Below are positions 16,412 to 26,761 of a stretch of DNA of 64,000 nucleotides, piece after piece. Positions within the stretch are counted from its first letter, which is position 1. Each line of letters opens with the position of its first letter. The position numbers were made by a program, and so were the translations under genes. The notes beneath the pieces are model-generated. The model saw nothing but the letters and a program-made list of their open reading frames with translations, was not told the DNA's origin and ran no database searches. Source of the DNA: Luteolibacter sp. SL250 (GTDB lineage: Bacteria; Verrucomicrobiota; Verrucomicrobiia; Verrucomicrobiales; Akkermansiaceae); NCBI RefSeq assembly GCF_026625605.1, contig NZ_CP113054.1, positions 4,340,001 through 4,404,000 on the forward strand, read 5' to 3'.

Positions 16412-17377
16412 TTGACAGGAATGCCCGGCGTCTCCTTGATCGGCGGCGAAGTGTTCTTCCAGATCTTCCTCAACGTCTGCGCGCCAATCTTCCTGACCGT
16501 GGGGGCGGGCTGGCTGCTGGACCGGAAGTTCAAGCTGCACCTGGAAAGCATGGTGAAGCTGAACATCTACCTGATGGTGCCGGCCTTCATCTTCACGAAG
16601 GTCATTTCCACGGAACTGGCGGGTGGGGACGCGCTGAAGATCGTGGCGTTCACACTGTGCATCGTCTTCCTGATGTTCGTGGGCAGCAGGCTCGCCGGGG
16701 CCGTGTTCAAAATGCCTGAAAAGCAACGCCAGTCACTCTCGCTGGCGACGATGTTCTACAACTCCGGCAACTACGGCCTGCCGCTGGTGACGCTGGCCTT
16801 CGGCCACCAGGCGGCGGCGGTCCAGATCTACGTGCTGGCGACCATGAACGTCTCCACCTACACCGTGGGTCTTTTCCTCGCGCAGTCCCATGGCGAGGCG
16901 GAGGTTTCCCACCGCAAGGCGTTGATGAAGGTCCTGCGCCAGCCGACCCTTTACGCCCTGCTGCTGGGAGTCCTGTGCAAGAGCCTGGAGGTCCCGGTGA
17001 AAAGCATCACTTGGCTGTGGGAACCGCTCGACCTGATCCAGGCGGGCCTCATCGGCTTCGCGCTGGTGACGCTGGGAGTGCAGATGTCCCAAACCCGCCC
17101 GGCCCCGTTCCGTGCGCCGCTGTGGTCCGCCATCGCCCTGCGGCTGGCCATCGCCCCCGCGCTCGCCGCACCGCTGGCGCTGCTGTTTGGTTTCCCGAAG
17201 GAAGTGGCCGCCTCCCTCATCCTTTCCGCCGCCGCACCCACCGCGGTCAACACCGCCCTGCTGGCCCACGAATTCGGCGGGGATCTCTCGTTCTCAACGT
17301 CCGCCGTCTACTACAGCACGCTGGCCAGCATGTTCACTACCACCCTCCTGGTCTACATCCTGAAGCTCTGGCTCTGA
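16412..17377 (+). CDS. AEC-family (auxin efflux carrier-like) transporter
   Basis: Inner-membrane transporter of about 320 residues, with ten hydrophobic helices in two halves. Family features are FLNVCAPIFLTVGAGWLLDR at the start, the mid-protein NSGNYGLPLV motif (NxGxxGLPL), and LSAAAPTAVNTALLAHEFGG near the end. In bacteria, AEC proteins export or import organic acids such as malate or malonate; the substrate here is unknown. Two starts are possible: TTG at 16412, with AAGGGGGG four to five bases upstream, or ATG at 16421. The gene is flanked by short gaps and shows no operon partner. Confidence 0.87.
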   Translation: MTGMPGVSLIGGEVFFQIFLNVCAPIFLTVGAGWLLDRKFKLHLESMVKLNIYLMVPAFIFTKVISTELAGGDALKIVAFTLCIVFLMFVGSRLAGAVFKMPEKQRQSLSLATMFYNSGNYGLPLVTLAFGHQAAAVQIYVLATMNVSTYTVGLFLAQSHGEAEVSHRKALMKVLRQPTLYALLLGVLCKSLEVPVKSITWLWEPLDLIQAGLIGFALVTLGVQMSQTRPAPFRAPLWSAIALRLAIAPALAAPLALLFGFPKEVAASLILSAAAPTAVNTALLAHEFGGDLSFSTSAVYYSTLASMFTTTLLVYILKLWL

Positions 17378-17534
17378 TCATCGGGCAAAACGCATTCATC
17401 GCCGCCCGACTGCCCCTCCAGACGCATTCCGCATTGCGGCAAATCCGTGCACCCCGGATCATAAGTCATTGATTTTCCATGAAGACCATCTAGCGGGACG
17501 AACCCGGCACGCGTCTGGCTAGAGGAAAGGTGTT

Positions 17535-18005
17535 ATGAATACTTCTACCGCACCTAAATCCCATGGCCTGAAGTTTTTCGTCTATCTGGCCACCCTGCTC
17601 TTGGTTGCGTTCGTCCACCAAACCCGTGCCGATGTCCCCGACGGCAGCCGTTCCTCCCTCTCCCTCAGCGGCATGTACAAAGTCGCCGCCAGCAACGATC
17701 CATTCTTCCCCGCCGGCACCAACCGCGAGTGGTTCATGGACTTCAACTCCGGCATCACCTCGGAAAAAGCCAGCGGCAAGGTGGCCGTCTCACTCCGCCA
17801 GAACCCGAACGTGAAAGTCCGGATCATGGTGTGGCAGGTCTTTCCCGGCACCAATGAGCTGTTCCTCGGCAACCAGTTTAGCGAAGGCTCCCGCCAGGCG
17901 GTGTCCGTCGCCCAATGGCGGGCACGCAACGCGGGTGACTCCGTCGTGTTGGAACGCCACGGCTACCAGATCGTGCTGAACCGCGCGGATCCGGCGGATT
18001 ATTAA
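17535..18005 (+). CDS. Secreted hypothetical protein
   Basis: A 156-residue predicted exported protein that I do not recognise. The N-terminal segment FFVYLATLLLVAFVHQTRA (about residues 14-32) is a signal peptide with a likely cleavage after RA. The mature part is beta-rich (SLSLSGMYKVAASND, VKVRIMVWQVFPGTNELFLG) with no cysteines. A clear AGAGGAAAGG ribosome-binding site sits 5-14 bases before the ATG. It is convergent with the DUF5069 gene, whose stop overlaps its last bases (18002-18005). Confidence 0.72.
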   Translation: MNTSTAPKSHGLKFFVYLATLLLVAFVHQTRADVPDGSRSSLSLSGMYKVAASNDPFFPAGTNREWFMDFNSGITSEKASGKVAVSLRQNPNVKVRIMVWQVFPGTNELFLGNQFSEGSRQAVSVAQWRARNAGDSVVLERHGYQIVLNRADPADY

Positions 18006-18421
18006 GCCCGGCCTTCCTCCGCGTCGAAGAGGTCGAAATAAGTCATGATCTCCGGGCGGTCGCCGAAACCGGCGTCCGCCTTGTCCTTTTCAAAGCCGGA
18101 GCTGTCACGCCAGCCGCGCTTGGACATGAAGCCGTTCCAGATCTCGATCTGCTCGTCGGTCGGCCGGGTGCCGTTCTCAAAGCACCACTCCATCACCTCC
18201 TCATCAGTTCCGCCTTCCAGCACGCGGTCACGCAGGGCGGCGTAGTCCACGCCCAGAAACTTGCACACCCGGTCGTCGAAGGTGCGGTTGCCGGGGATGA
18301 CGCCGAGGTGGTAGGCGGGAGGCAATTTGCCTTCCGCGTGGAGGCGGATCTTGTCGAGGATCCGACCGAAAACATAGATCCCCGATACTTGGTCCCTTGC
18401 GCTGCGGATTGGAAAGCTCAT
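18002..18421 (-). CDS. DUF5069 domain protein
   Basis: A 139-residue cytoplasmic protein that matches DUF5069 over its whole length. Features are the conserved RDQVSGIYVFGRILDKIRLH start, PPAYHLGVIPGNRTFDDRVC, FLGVDYAALRDRVLEGGTDEE and a C-terminal WNGFMSKRGWRD block. The family is found mainly in Verrucomicrobia and Planctomycetes, and its function is unknown. Transcribed toward the secreted protein at 17535, with its 4-bp overlap. Upstream lies the class-A repeat region (18496-18603), which fills most of the gap to the methyltransferase. Confidence 0.88.
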   Translation of the reverse strand: MSFPIRSARDQVSGIYVFGRILDKIRLHAEGKLPPAYHLGVIPGNRTFDDRVCKFLGVDYAALRDRVLEGGTDEEVMEWCFENGTRPTDEQIEIWNGFMSKRGWRDSSGFEKDKADAGFGDRPEIMTYFDLFDAEEGRA

Positions 18422-18495
18422 GGCGTGTGGAGATTCCCAAGGAGGTCCGGCGGGGGCAAGAGGATTTCCTGCTTGGTGGAATGGCGCGCAAGCCT

Positions 18496-18603
18496 GGTAG
18501 CGAAGGTCGTGAGACCTTCGGTTGGGGGGAAGTCCGCTGGGGGACTGGAGCCGGTTTGCCAGGGGATCAACGCCGCGCCGAATCTCTCACGATGTTCGCT
18601 ACC
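18496..18603. repeat. Class-A hairpin repeats, copies 4 and 5 (head-to-head pair)
   Basis: Copy 4 (18496-18530) has a perfect 8-bp stem CGAAGGTC-GTGA-GACCTTCG and is followed by the G-rich tail GTTGGGGGGA. Copy 5 (18576-18603) is inverted (CGAATCTC-TCAC-GATGTTCG, two stem deviations) and ends GCTACC. They lie in the 256-bp non-coding gap between the DUF5069 gene and the methyltransferase. Compared with copy 1, the central stem pairs have changed together (TC/GA to GG/CC). Confidence 0.85.
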
Positions 18604-18677
18604 TCGAGACGCCCGCTTCAAACTAATCCGCCGCCGGTATTGACCTTTCCGGGCCATCCCGCAAGGTCGCGCCCCGA

Positions 18678-19418
18678 ATGAATCCGCATCCCGTCCTGGA
18701 AAACCGGTACACCCGCCCTGAGGAACGCCCGGTCTATGTGAAGCAGCTTTTCGACGAGGGCGCGCAACACTACGACGCCATCTGTGAGTGGGGATTCTTC
18801 GGAACCGGCAACCTCTACCGCAAGGACGCCCAGCGCCGCCATGGCCTGCGCCCCGGCATGAAGCTGCTGGACGTGGCCTCCGGCACCGGCCTGATGGCGG
18901 TCGCCGCCGCCGAGCTGATGGGCTACGAAAAGGACATCACTTGCGTGGAGCCAAGCGACGGCATGATCCGCGAGGCGAAGGCCAAGCTGCACGCCACCTT
19001 CGTCCAGAGCGGCGGCGAGGACATGCCGCTGCCGGACGACCAGTTCGATTTCCTGACCGTGGGCTACGCTATGCGCCACTTCGCCGACCTGAAGAAGACC
19101 TTCACCGAGTTCAACCGCGTGCTGAAGCCGGGCGGCAAGGTGCTGATCCTGGAAGCGACGCGGCCTGAGGGGAAATTCGGCTCCTTCCTGTTCCGCCTCT
19201 ACTTCGGAAAGATCTATCCGGGGTTCTCCCGCCTGCTCACCCGCAGCAAGAAAGCGGAGGAGATGATGGTCTATTTCTGGGAGACCATGGATACCTGCGT
19301 GCGCCCGAAAGACATCATGCAGGCGTTCGAGGCCGCCGGCTTCGTGGAAGTGAAACGCCGCGCCATTTTCAACGTCTTCAGCGAATACACCGCGGTGAAG
19401 GCCGGGGAGCGTCTTTGA
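18678..19418 (+). CDS. Class I SAM methyltransferase, UbiE/MenG-like
   Basis: S-adenosylmethionine-dependent C-methyltransferase of 246 residues. Motif I is KLLDVASGTGLMAVAAAEL (about 56-74), motif II D-I-T-C-V-E-P-S, and the post-motif GYAMRHFAD is typical of UbiE/COQ5 (quinone ring methylation). The C-terminal region is consistent in length with menaquinone/ubiquinone methyltransferases (about 230-250). A role in menaquinone synthesis is plausible but not proven; no men/ubi genes are adjacent. It stands 38 bp before the HAD gene and could be co-transcribed with it and the DEAD-box helicase. Confidence 0.85.
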   Translation: MNPHPVLENRYTRPEERPVYVKQLFDEGAQHYDAICEWGFFGTGNLYRKDAQRRHGLRPGMKLLDVASGTGLMAVAAAELMGYEKDITCVEPSDGMIREAKAKLHATFVQSGGEDMPLPDDQFDFLTVGYAMRHFADLKKTFTEFNRVLKPGGKVLILEATRPEGKFGSFLFRLYFGKIYPGFSRLLTRSKKAEEMMVYFWETMDTCVRPKDIMQAFEAAGFVEVKRRAIFNVFSEYTAVKAGERL

Positions 19419-19455
19419 ATCGACCCGGGGCGGTGCCGGGTCTATGGTGCGACGT

Positions 19456-20163
19456 ATGCCCGCCCGGGATTTCATCATCGGCTTCGACGCGGACGACACG
19501 CTGTGGCACAACCAGCCGATCTTCGAGCGCGCCTACGACCGCTTCCGCGAGCTGCTGGCCCGCTACCATGACCCGCTCCCGGCGGGTGAGGTGCTGGTCG
19601 CCACTGAGATGCGGAACATCCCCCTCTACGGCTACGGCGTCAAAGGCTTCACCCTGTCCGCCATCGAGACCGCCATCACCCTGTCCAACGGGGCCATCAG
19701 CTCCAGCGAGCTGCGCCAGCTCCTGGACGCCGCGCGGGACATGCTGGAGCACCCCATCGACCTGCTCGACGGAGTGGCGGAGACCCTGGATACACTGGCC
19801 GCCGATCATCGCATGATCGTCATCACGAAGGGAGACCTGCGCGACCAGGAGCGGAAGCTGGAGCGGTCCGGCCTGGCGGGGTATTTCCGCCACATCGAGG
19901 TCGTCTCGGAAAAGGAAAGCTCGTCCTATGGCAAGATCCTCGACCGCCACGGCATCCCGCCGGAAAATTTCCTGATGGTGGGGAACTCGCTGAAGTCGGA
20001 CATCCTGCCCGTGCTGGCCATCGGCGGGGCGGGCGCGCACCTTCCTTACCACATCACCTGGATCGGCGAGCATGCGGAGGAACCTGTGGAGTTCCTTGAC
20101 CGGTTCTTCAAACTCGGCCAAATGAGCGACCTGCCGGAAATCATCCGCCAACTGACACTGTGA
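19456..20163 (+). CDS. HAD-superfamily hydrolase
   Basis: Predicted phosphatase of about 235 residues. Catalytic motif I is FDADDTLW (nucleophile Asp and acid Asp at about residues 11 and 13), motif II VITKGD, and motif IV MVGNSLKSDILP. The helical cap (about 25-110) follows motif I, as in the beta-phosphoglucomutase/P-glycolate group. The substrate is unknown. An ATG at 19444 gives a 4-residue longer form; I prefer 19456. Its TGA overlaps the GTG start of the DEAD-box helicase (GTGA), so the two are translationally coupled. Confidence 0.85.
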   Translation: MPARDFIIGFDADDTLWHNQPIFERAYDRFRELLARYHDPLPAGEVLVATEMRNIPLYGYGVKGFTLSAIETAITLSNGAISSSELRQLLDAARDMLEHPIDLLDGVAETLDTLAADHRMIVITKGDLRDQERKLERSGLAGYFRHIEVVSEKESSSYGKILDRHGIPPENFLMVGNSLKSDILPVLAIGGAGAHLPYHITWIGEHAEEPVEFLDRFFKLGQMSDLPEIIRQLTL

Positions 20164-21272
20164 AAACATTCCAAGACCTCGGCATCAGCGCCGGATTCAT
20201 CAAGGGCCTCGAAGAACTCGACATCCGCAAGCCGACGGAAGTACAGGCCAAGGTCATCCCGCATCTGCTGCAGGACGGCGGGGACCTCATCGTCCAGGCG
20301 CAGACGGGCACCGGAAAGACGGCGGCCTTCGGCCTGCCCCTGCTGGCAACGATCAAGCCGGGCGTCCCCCACATCCAGGGCGTGGTGGTGGCACCGACCC
20401 GGGAGCTGGCGAAGCAGATCGGCAAGCAGCTTTTCCGATTCACGAAATACACGGACCGCGTCTTCACGGAGGTGCTCTGCGGCGGTGATCCCATCGAGCG
20501 CCAGATCTCCGCGCTCCAGCGTCCGACGCACATCGTGGTGGTGACGCCGGGCCGGTTGATCGACCTGCTGAAGAAGAAGGCACTCGACCTGGGTCACGTG
20601 AAACATCTGGTGCTGGATGAGGCGGACGAGATGCTGAGCATGGGCTTCAAGAAGGAGCTGCAGCAGATCTTCACCCACACCCGCAGCCGGAAGAGCACCT
20701 GGCTGTTCTCCGCGACCATCCCGGACTCCATCCAGGCGCTGGCGAAGGTCTGCATGGCGGAGAGCGCGCCGATGCTGAAGATCGACAAGGCCCACGTGGT
20801 GAACCGCGACATCATCCACAAATACGTCGTCTGCACCAACGACGAGAAGCTGCCTGCGGTGATCGACTTCCTCCACCGCCAGCGCGGCGAACGCGGCGTC
20901 ATCTTCTGCCGGACGAAGGAGGACACCATCCACCTTTCCAAGAAACTCACGGCGGAAGGCTTCGGCGTGGACACCATCCACGGCGACCTCATGCAGTCGG
21001 AGCGGGACAAGGTCATGCGCTCCTTCAAGAAGGAACGCACCCAGCTCCTGGTGGCCACGGACGTGGCGGCACGCGGCATCGACGTGGAGGGGCTGACCTT
21101 CGTCATCCACCACCAACTCCCCGGCCAGACGGAGTACTACACCCACCGCAGCGGCCGGACCGCCCGCGCGGGCAGGAAAGGACTGTCCATCGCCTTCATC
21201 CACCCGAAGGAGCGCGGAAAGCTGAAGAAGCTGGAGGACGAACTGGAGATCCGCTTCAGCGAGGCGCGGTAG
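20160..21272 (+). CDS. DEAD-box RNA helicase
   Basis: Complete helicase core of 370 residues starting with GTG. All motifs are visible: Q region KPTEVQ, I AQTGTGKT, Ia PTRELA, GG, Ib TPGRL, II DEAD, III SAT, IV VIFCRTKEDT, V ATDVAARGID, VI HRSGRTARAG. There is almost no C-terminal extension (ends LEIRFSEAR), unlike RhlE, DbpA or DeaD, so it is a minimal helicase. The likely role is in rRNA folding or RNA turnover. It overlaps the HAD gene by 4 bp and is followed convergently by DUF167 after 13 bp. Confidence 0.95.
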   Translation: MKTFQDLGISAGFIKGLEELDIRKPTEVQAKVIPHLLQDGGDLIVQAQTGTGKTAAFGLPLLATIKPGVPHIQGVVVAPTRELAKQIGKQLFRFTKYTDRVFTEVLCGGDPIERQISALQRPTHIVVVTPGRLIDLLKKKALDLGHVKHLVLDEADEMLSMGFKKELQQIFTHTRSRKSTWLFSATIPDSIQALAKVCMAESAPMLKIDKAHVVNRDIIHKYVVCTNDEKLPAVIDFLHRQRGERGVIFCRTKEDTIHLSKKLTAEGFGVDTIHGDLMQSERDKVMRSFKKERTQLLVATDVAARGIDVEGLTFVIHHQLPGQTEYYTHRSGRTARAGRKGLSIAFIHPKERGKLKKLEDELEIRFSEAR

Positions 21273-21285
21273 CACTTAGCGGCGT

Positions 21286-21549
21286 TCACTCCGGCAACGC
21301 CGTCCCGTCCGGGATGGTGAACTGCTTGAGCCGTGAGGTTCCGCCTTTCTCCAAGGTCACCTTTGACCGTGAAAGCCCCAGTGTCTCCGCGAGGAAGGCG
21401 GTGAGGGCGGCGTTCGCCTTTCCATCCACCGGCGGGGCGGCGATGCGGACCTTCAGCACGCGCCCGGCCAACGGGTCCTCCTCCCAGCCGAGGATGGCGC
21501 TGGTCTTCGCGTTCGGCACGGCCCTGACGGTCAATTTCACCACCGGCAT
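21286..21549 (-). CDS. DUF167 (YggU-like) protein
   Basis: Small 87-residue protein of the DUF167/YggU family, seen from VVKLTVRAVPNAKTSAILG, then RVLKVRIAAPPVDGKANAAL and LAETLGLSRSKVTLEKGGTS. The family adopts an alpha/beta fold resembling RNA-binding domains; function is unproven. I begin at the ATG at 21547-21549, where homology begins; the frame is open another 45 codons upstream toward the kinase gene but that stretch is not family-like. Divergent from the LRR-kinase, convergent with the helicase. Confidence 0.86.
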   Translation of the reverse strand: MPVVKLTVRAVPNAKTSAILGWEEDPLAGRVLKVRIAAPPVDGKANAALTAFLAETLGLSRSKVTLEKGGTSRLKQFTIPDGTALPE

Positions 21550-21627
21550 CGCAACACGGGGCGGATCCACCGCCAATTTCCAAATCCGGGGTTCCCAATG
21601 CGGTCTCCGTCCCGGAGGATGCGCGCG

Positions 21628-22938
21628 ATGCCGCCCGACGATACCCTCACCCTCCTCCGTTCCGGAAAACTCCACGGCATCCACCGGCTGGACCTGAACG
21701 CAGGCCTGGAGACCTTTCCTGAGGAAATCTTCGACCTCGCGGACAGCCTCGAGATCCTCGACCTCTCCGACAACGCGCTTTCCAAACTCCCGCAGGATCT
21801 CCCGCGGCTGGAGAAACTCCGCGTCCTTTTCTGCTCCGGCAACCGCTTCACCCGCCTGCCTGAGATTCTCGGCCAGTGCCCAGCGCTCGAAATGATCAGC
21901 TTCCGCTCGAACGAAATCTCAGAGATCCCCGCCGCCGCGCTGGGGCCGAACCTGCGCTGGATCGTCCTGACGGACAACCGGCTGGAGGCACTGCCGCCGG
22001 AGATCGGGACCTGCAAGCGGCTGCAGAAGCTCATGCTCGCGGGCAACCGCCTCTCCTCCCTGCCGGATGAACTCGCGGAGTTGAAAGGCCTGGAACTGCT
22101 GCGGCTTTCCGCGAACCGCTTCGAGGCGTTTCCGGAAGTGCTGCTGGAAATGCCGCGCCTCGCCTGGCTGGCGCTCGGTGGAAATCCCTGCGCCACCGTG
22201 GCGCAGGACTCCGAGGTTCCGGAGATCGGCTGGGACCGCTTGCACCTGCACGGGAAACTCGGCGAAGGTGCCTCCGGGACCATCCACCACGCGGACTTCG
22301 GCCAAGCGGGTTCCATCACTGCGGAAAAGGTCGCCGTGAAGCTCTTCAAGGGCCGGATGACGAGCGATGGCCTGCCGGAGAGCGAAATTTCCGCGACCCT
22401 CGCCGCCGGAGAGCACCCCGGGCTGCTGGGCGGGCGGGCACGGATCACCGGCCACCCGGAGGGGCTGGACGGACTCGTCATGCCCCTGGCCGGCCCGGAT
22501 TTCCAACCGCTGGCAGGGCCACCGAACCTGAAGACCTGCACCCAGGACATCTATCCGGAGGACCGCCAGTTCCCCTATCCGGTGGCGGTGAAGCTCGCGC
22601 TGGGCATCGCGGAAGCCGCCGCCCACCTCCACGGCAGACGCATCGTCCACGGCGACCTCTACGCCCACAACATCCTGTGGAACCCGCAGGGCGAAGGGCT
22701 GTTAGGCGACTTCGGCGCGGGGTGGAGCGCGCCCGCGGAACATGCGGCGGCATTGGAAAAAATCGAGGTCCGCGCCTACGGCCACTTGCTGGGAGAGCTG
22801 GTTTCCCGAATCATCCCGGAAAGGTCCCGCGAAGCCCAGATCGAGGAACTGCTGGCGCTCAAGGACCACTGCCTGTGCCCGGATGCGGTCCATCGGCCGG
22901 ATTTCCGGCAGATCGTCTCGTTTTTCGGATTTCTCTGA
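21628..22938 (+). CDS. Leucine-rich repeat protein kinase
   Basis: A two-domain protein of about 436 residues. The first 195 residues contain six or more bacterial LRRs of 22-24 residues (LEILDLSDNALSKLPQDL, LRWIVLTDNRLEALPPEI, LQKLMLAGNRLSSLPDEL, LELLRLSANRFEAFPEV). The C-terminal part (about 208-436) is a protein-kinase fold with GEGASG (P loop), AVKLFK (VAIK lysine), a catalytic loop HGDLYAHNIL and GDFGAG as DFG. The Arg of HRD is replaced by Gly, as in HGD-type kinases. No membrane helix or signal peptide is seen, so it is probably cytosolic. The substrate is unknown. Start chosen at the ATG at 21628 (MPPDDTLTLL). Confidence 0.85.
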   Translation: MPPDDTLTLLRSGKLHGIHRLDLNAGLETFPEEIFDLADSLEILDLSDNALSKLPQDLPRLEKLRVLFCSGNRFTRLPEILGQCPALEMISFRSNEISEIPAAALGPNLRWIVLTDNRLEALPPEIGTCKRLQKLMLAGNRLSSLPDELAELKGLELLRLSANRFEAFPEVLLEMPRLAWLALGGNPCATVAQDSEVPEIGWDRLHLHGKLGEGASGTIHHADFGQAGSITAEKVAVKLFKGRMTSDGLPESEISATLAAGEHPGLLGGRARITGHPEGLDGLVMPLAGPDFQPLAGPPNLKTCTQDIYPEDRQFPYPVAVKLALGIAEAAAHLHGRRIVHGDLYAHNILWNPQGEGLLGDFGAGWSAPAEHAAALEKIEVRAYGHLLGELVSRIIPERSREAQIEELLALKDHCLCPDAVHRPDFRQIVSFFGFL

Positions 22939-22993
22939 ATGGAGGGAAACCGGGCGGTTCTTTGGATTTGCCCCGGTGTCCCACAACGCCTAA

Positions 22994-25252
<2,259 letters not shown>

Positions 25253-25278
25253 TCGAGCTGAAAACAGCCTGAACCTTT

Positions 25279-25317
25279 CCGACCTGCAGGGGCCGCTCCT
25301 GCAGGTCGGTTTTTTTT
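25279..25317 (+). terminator. Rho-independent terminator after icd
   Basis: A perfect 12-bp stem (CCGACCTGCAGG, 25279-25290; CCTGCAGGTCGG, 25298-25309) with a 7-nt loop is followed by eight T (25310-25317). Confidence 0.95.
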
Positions 25318-25351
25318 GAGCCATCAACAGGGCTACAACCGCCGGAGATTG

Positions 25352-25415
25352 ACCACGAATCTCACGAATCCTGCGAATGAAGAAAAGATTCGTTGGATTC
25401 GTAAGATTCGCGGTT
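25352..25415. repeat. Imperfect palindromic CGAAT repeat
   Basis: The left arm (25352-25379, ACCACGAATCTCACGAATC...) and the right arm (25389-25415, ...GATTCGTAAGATTCGCGGT) are inverted copies with a few mismatches around a short centre. The repeated word is (A/T)CGAATC. The same type of arm, starting AACCGCGAAT, flanks the repeat cluster at 1581-1753. The element lies between the icd terminator and the esterase start; an open frame through it is not coding. Confidence 0.6.
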
Positions 25416-25471
25416 CCTTTGCTTGGAACCACGGCAAGCTCGAGTTGCTATCCACGAAGACTCCCGTTCCG

Positions 25472-26326
25472 ATGAAATCCCACCTCCTCTTCCCTCTCCT
25501 CCTCACCACCCTGGGCTGTTCGGCCAAGGAACCACAGCGGGAGATCATCCCGCCCGCGCAGTATGAGGCCCAGGACGCGGAGGTGGAGAAGATGCGGGAG
25601 CGGCTGCTGCGTGAAAACCCGGAGCGTTTCGAGGCTCGCACGCTGGAGCATCAGGGACGGACCGTCCGCTACCGCTGGTTCGCCCCGGAGAAGGCGGATA
25701 AGCCGCTACCGCTGGTCATCGTCCTGCATGGCAGCTCCGGCAAGGGCAGCGACAACCGCAGCCAGTTGCTGGCTGGCACCGGCGCGCTGGGTGCAGGGGT
25801 ATGGGCGACACCGGAACGGCAGAAAGACCACGCCTGTTTCGTCATGGCCCCCCAATGCCCACCGGGGGAGATGTGGACGCTCACCGCTTCATGGACCTCT
25901 CCCGTCCATCCGCTTTCGCCAAAACCGGCACCCGCCCTCACGGACCTCATGGCCCTGCTCGATGACCGGCTGAAGACCGGAGAAATTGATCCGAAGCGGG
26001 TCTATCTGGTCGGTGCCTCGATGGGTGGCTACGGCACCTTCGACTGGCTGGTCCGCCAGCCGGAGCGCTTCGCGGCGGGCATCCCCATCTGCGGCGGCAT
26101 GCCGGAAGGCCAAGCGGAGAAGCTGAAGGAAGTGCCGCTGTGGATCTTCCACGGGGAGGACGACAGCATCGTGCCGGTGGAGGAATCCCGCCGTGCGTTC
26201 TCGCAGATCTCGGCGGCGGGCGGCCCGGTCCGATATTCCGAGTTCAAGGATGGCGGCCACCAGATTTCCGTCCACGCATGGATCGACCCGAAGGTGGCCG
26301 CATGGCTTTTCTCACAGCGCAGGTAG
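25472..26326 (+). CDS. Secreted alpha/beta-hydrolase (esterase, dienelactone-hydrolase-like), lipoprotein
   Basis: Serine hydrolase of about 284 residues, probably exported. The N-terminus MKSHLLFPLLLTTLGC is a lipoprotein signal (TTLGC lipobox). The catalytic core shows VLHGSSGKGSD (oxyanion region), the nucleophile elbow GASMGGYGTF (Ser), an Asp in HGEDDSIVP and His in GGHQIS. The layout resembles feruloyl-esterase/PHB depolymerase-like (LpqC/prolyl-oligopeptidase-fold) enzymes. The substrate is unknown; an ester of plant or algal polysaccharide is plausible. Start fixed at the ATG at 25472; upstream the frame runs through the CGAAT palindrome and is not coding. Confidence 0.82.
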   Translation: MKSHLLFPLLLTTLGCSAKEPQREIIPPAQYEAQDAEVEKMRERLLRENPERFEARTLEHQGRTVRYRWFAPEKADKPLPLVIVLHGSSGKGSDNRSQLLAGTGALGAGVWATPERQKDHACFVMAPQCPPGEMWTLTASWTSPVHPLSPKPAPALTDLMALLDDRLKTGEIDPKRVYLVGASMGGYGTFDWLVRQPERFAAGIPICGGMPEGQAEKLKEVPLWIFHGEDDSIVPVEESRRAFSQISAAGGPVRYSEFKDGGHQISVHAWIDPKVAAWLFSQRR

Positions 26327-26398
26327 AATCAGGAGACCCGATTCCACCGCGGCTGAATGACATTGAGCTTTCCGCACGGCCCGTTAGATTCCGCTGCC

Positions 26399-26752
26399 AT
26401 GAACCAAAACTCCCGCGAGGCCATCATCGAGCTGCTGTTCCTCTCCCTCTACATGGATGACCACCTTTCGCTGGCCGAGGATGAGGTCCTGACGGAGGCG
26501 CTCGACGCGCTGGGCTGGGAATCCGAATCCCCGCGGGAAAGCTTTGTCTTCCGCGCCTTCGCCTCATCGCGGGAGGCATTCACCAGCCTGGAGAAAACCC
26601 AGGTCTTCTTCGCCGAACGGGCGGACACCATCAAACGCCATGGCGACGAAGGGAAGGCCCTGACCTGGTTGACCCGCGTGCTGGCCGCGGACGGCCTGAC
26701 CTCCACCGAGAAGTACTTCCTCGGCCGGCTGGAGAAGTATTTCTACCCGTAA
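26399..26752 (+). CDS. Small helical protein, TerB-like
   Basis: A 117-residue acidic helical protein. It has DDHLSLAEDEVLTEALDALGW near the start and ..VLAADGLTSTEKYFLGRLEK at the end, a pattern of two EF-hand-like DxxxxxxE turns seen in TerB/DjlA-N-like domains. I assign this only weakly. No signal peptide or membrane helix is present. The ATG at 26399 gives a natural start; the upstream frame is open about 14 codons. It is convergent with the SGNH hydrolase, 9 bp apart. Confidence 0.68.
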   Translation: MNQNSREAIIELLFLSLYMDDHLSLAEDEVLTEALDALGWESESPRESFVFRAFASSREAFTSLEKTQVFFAERADTIKRHGDEGKALTWLTRVLAADGLTSTEKYFLGRLEKYFYP

Positions 26753-26761
26753 GCCTCCGCC

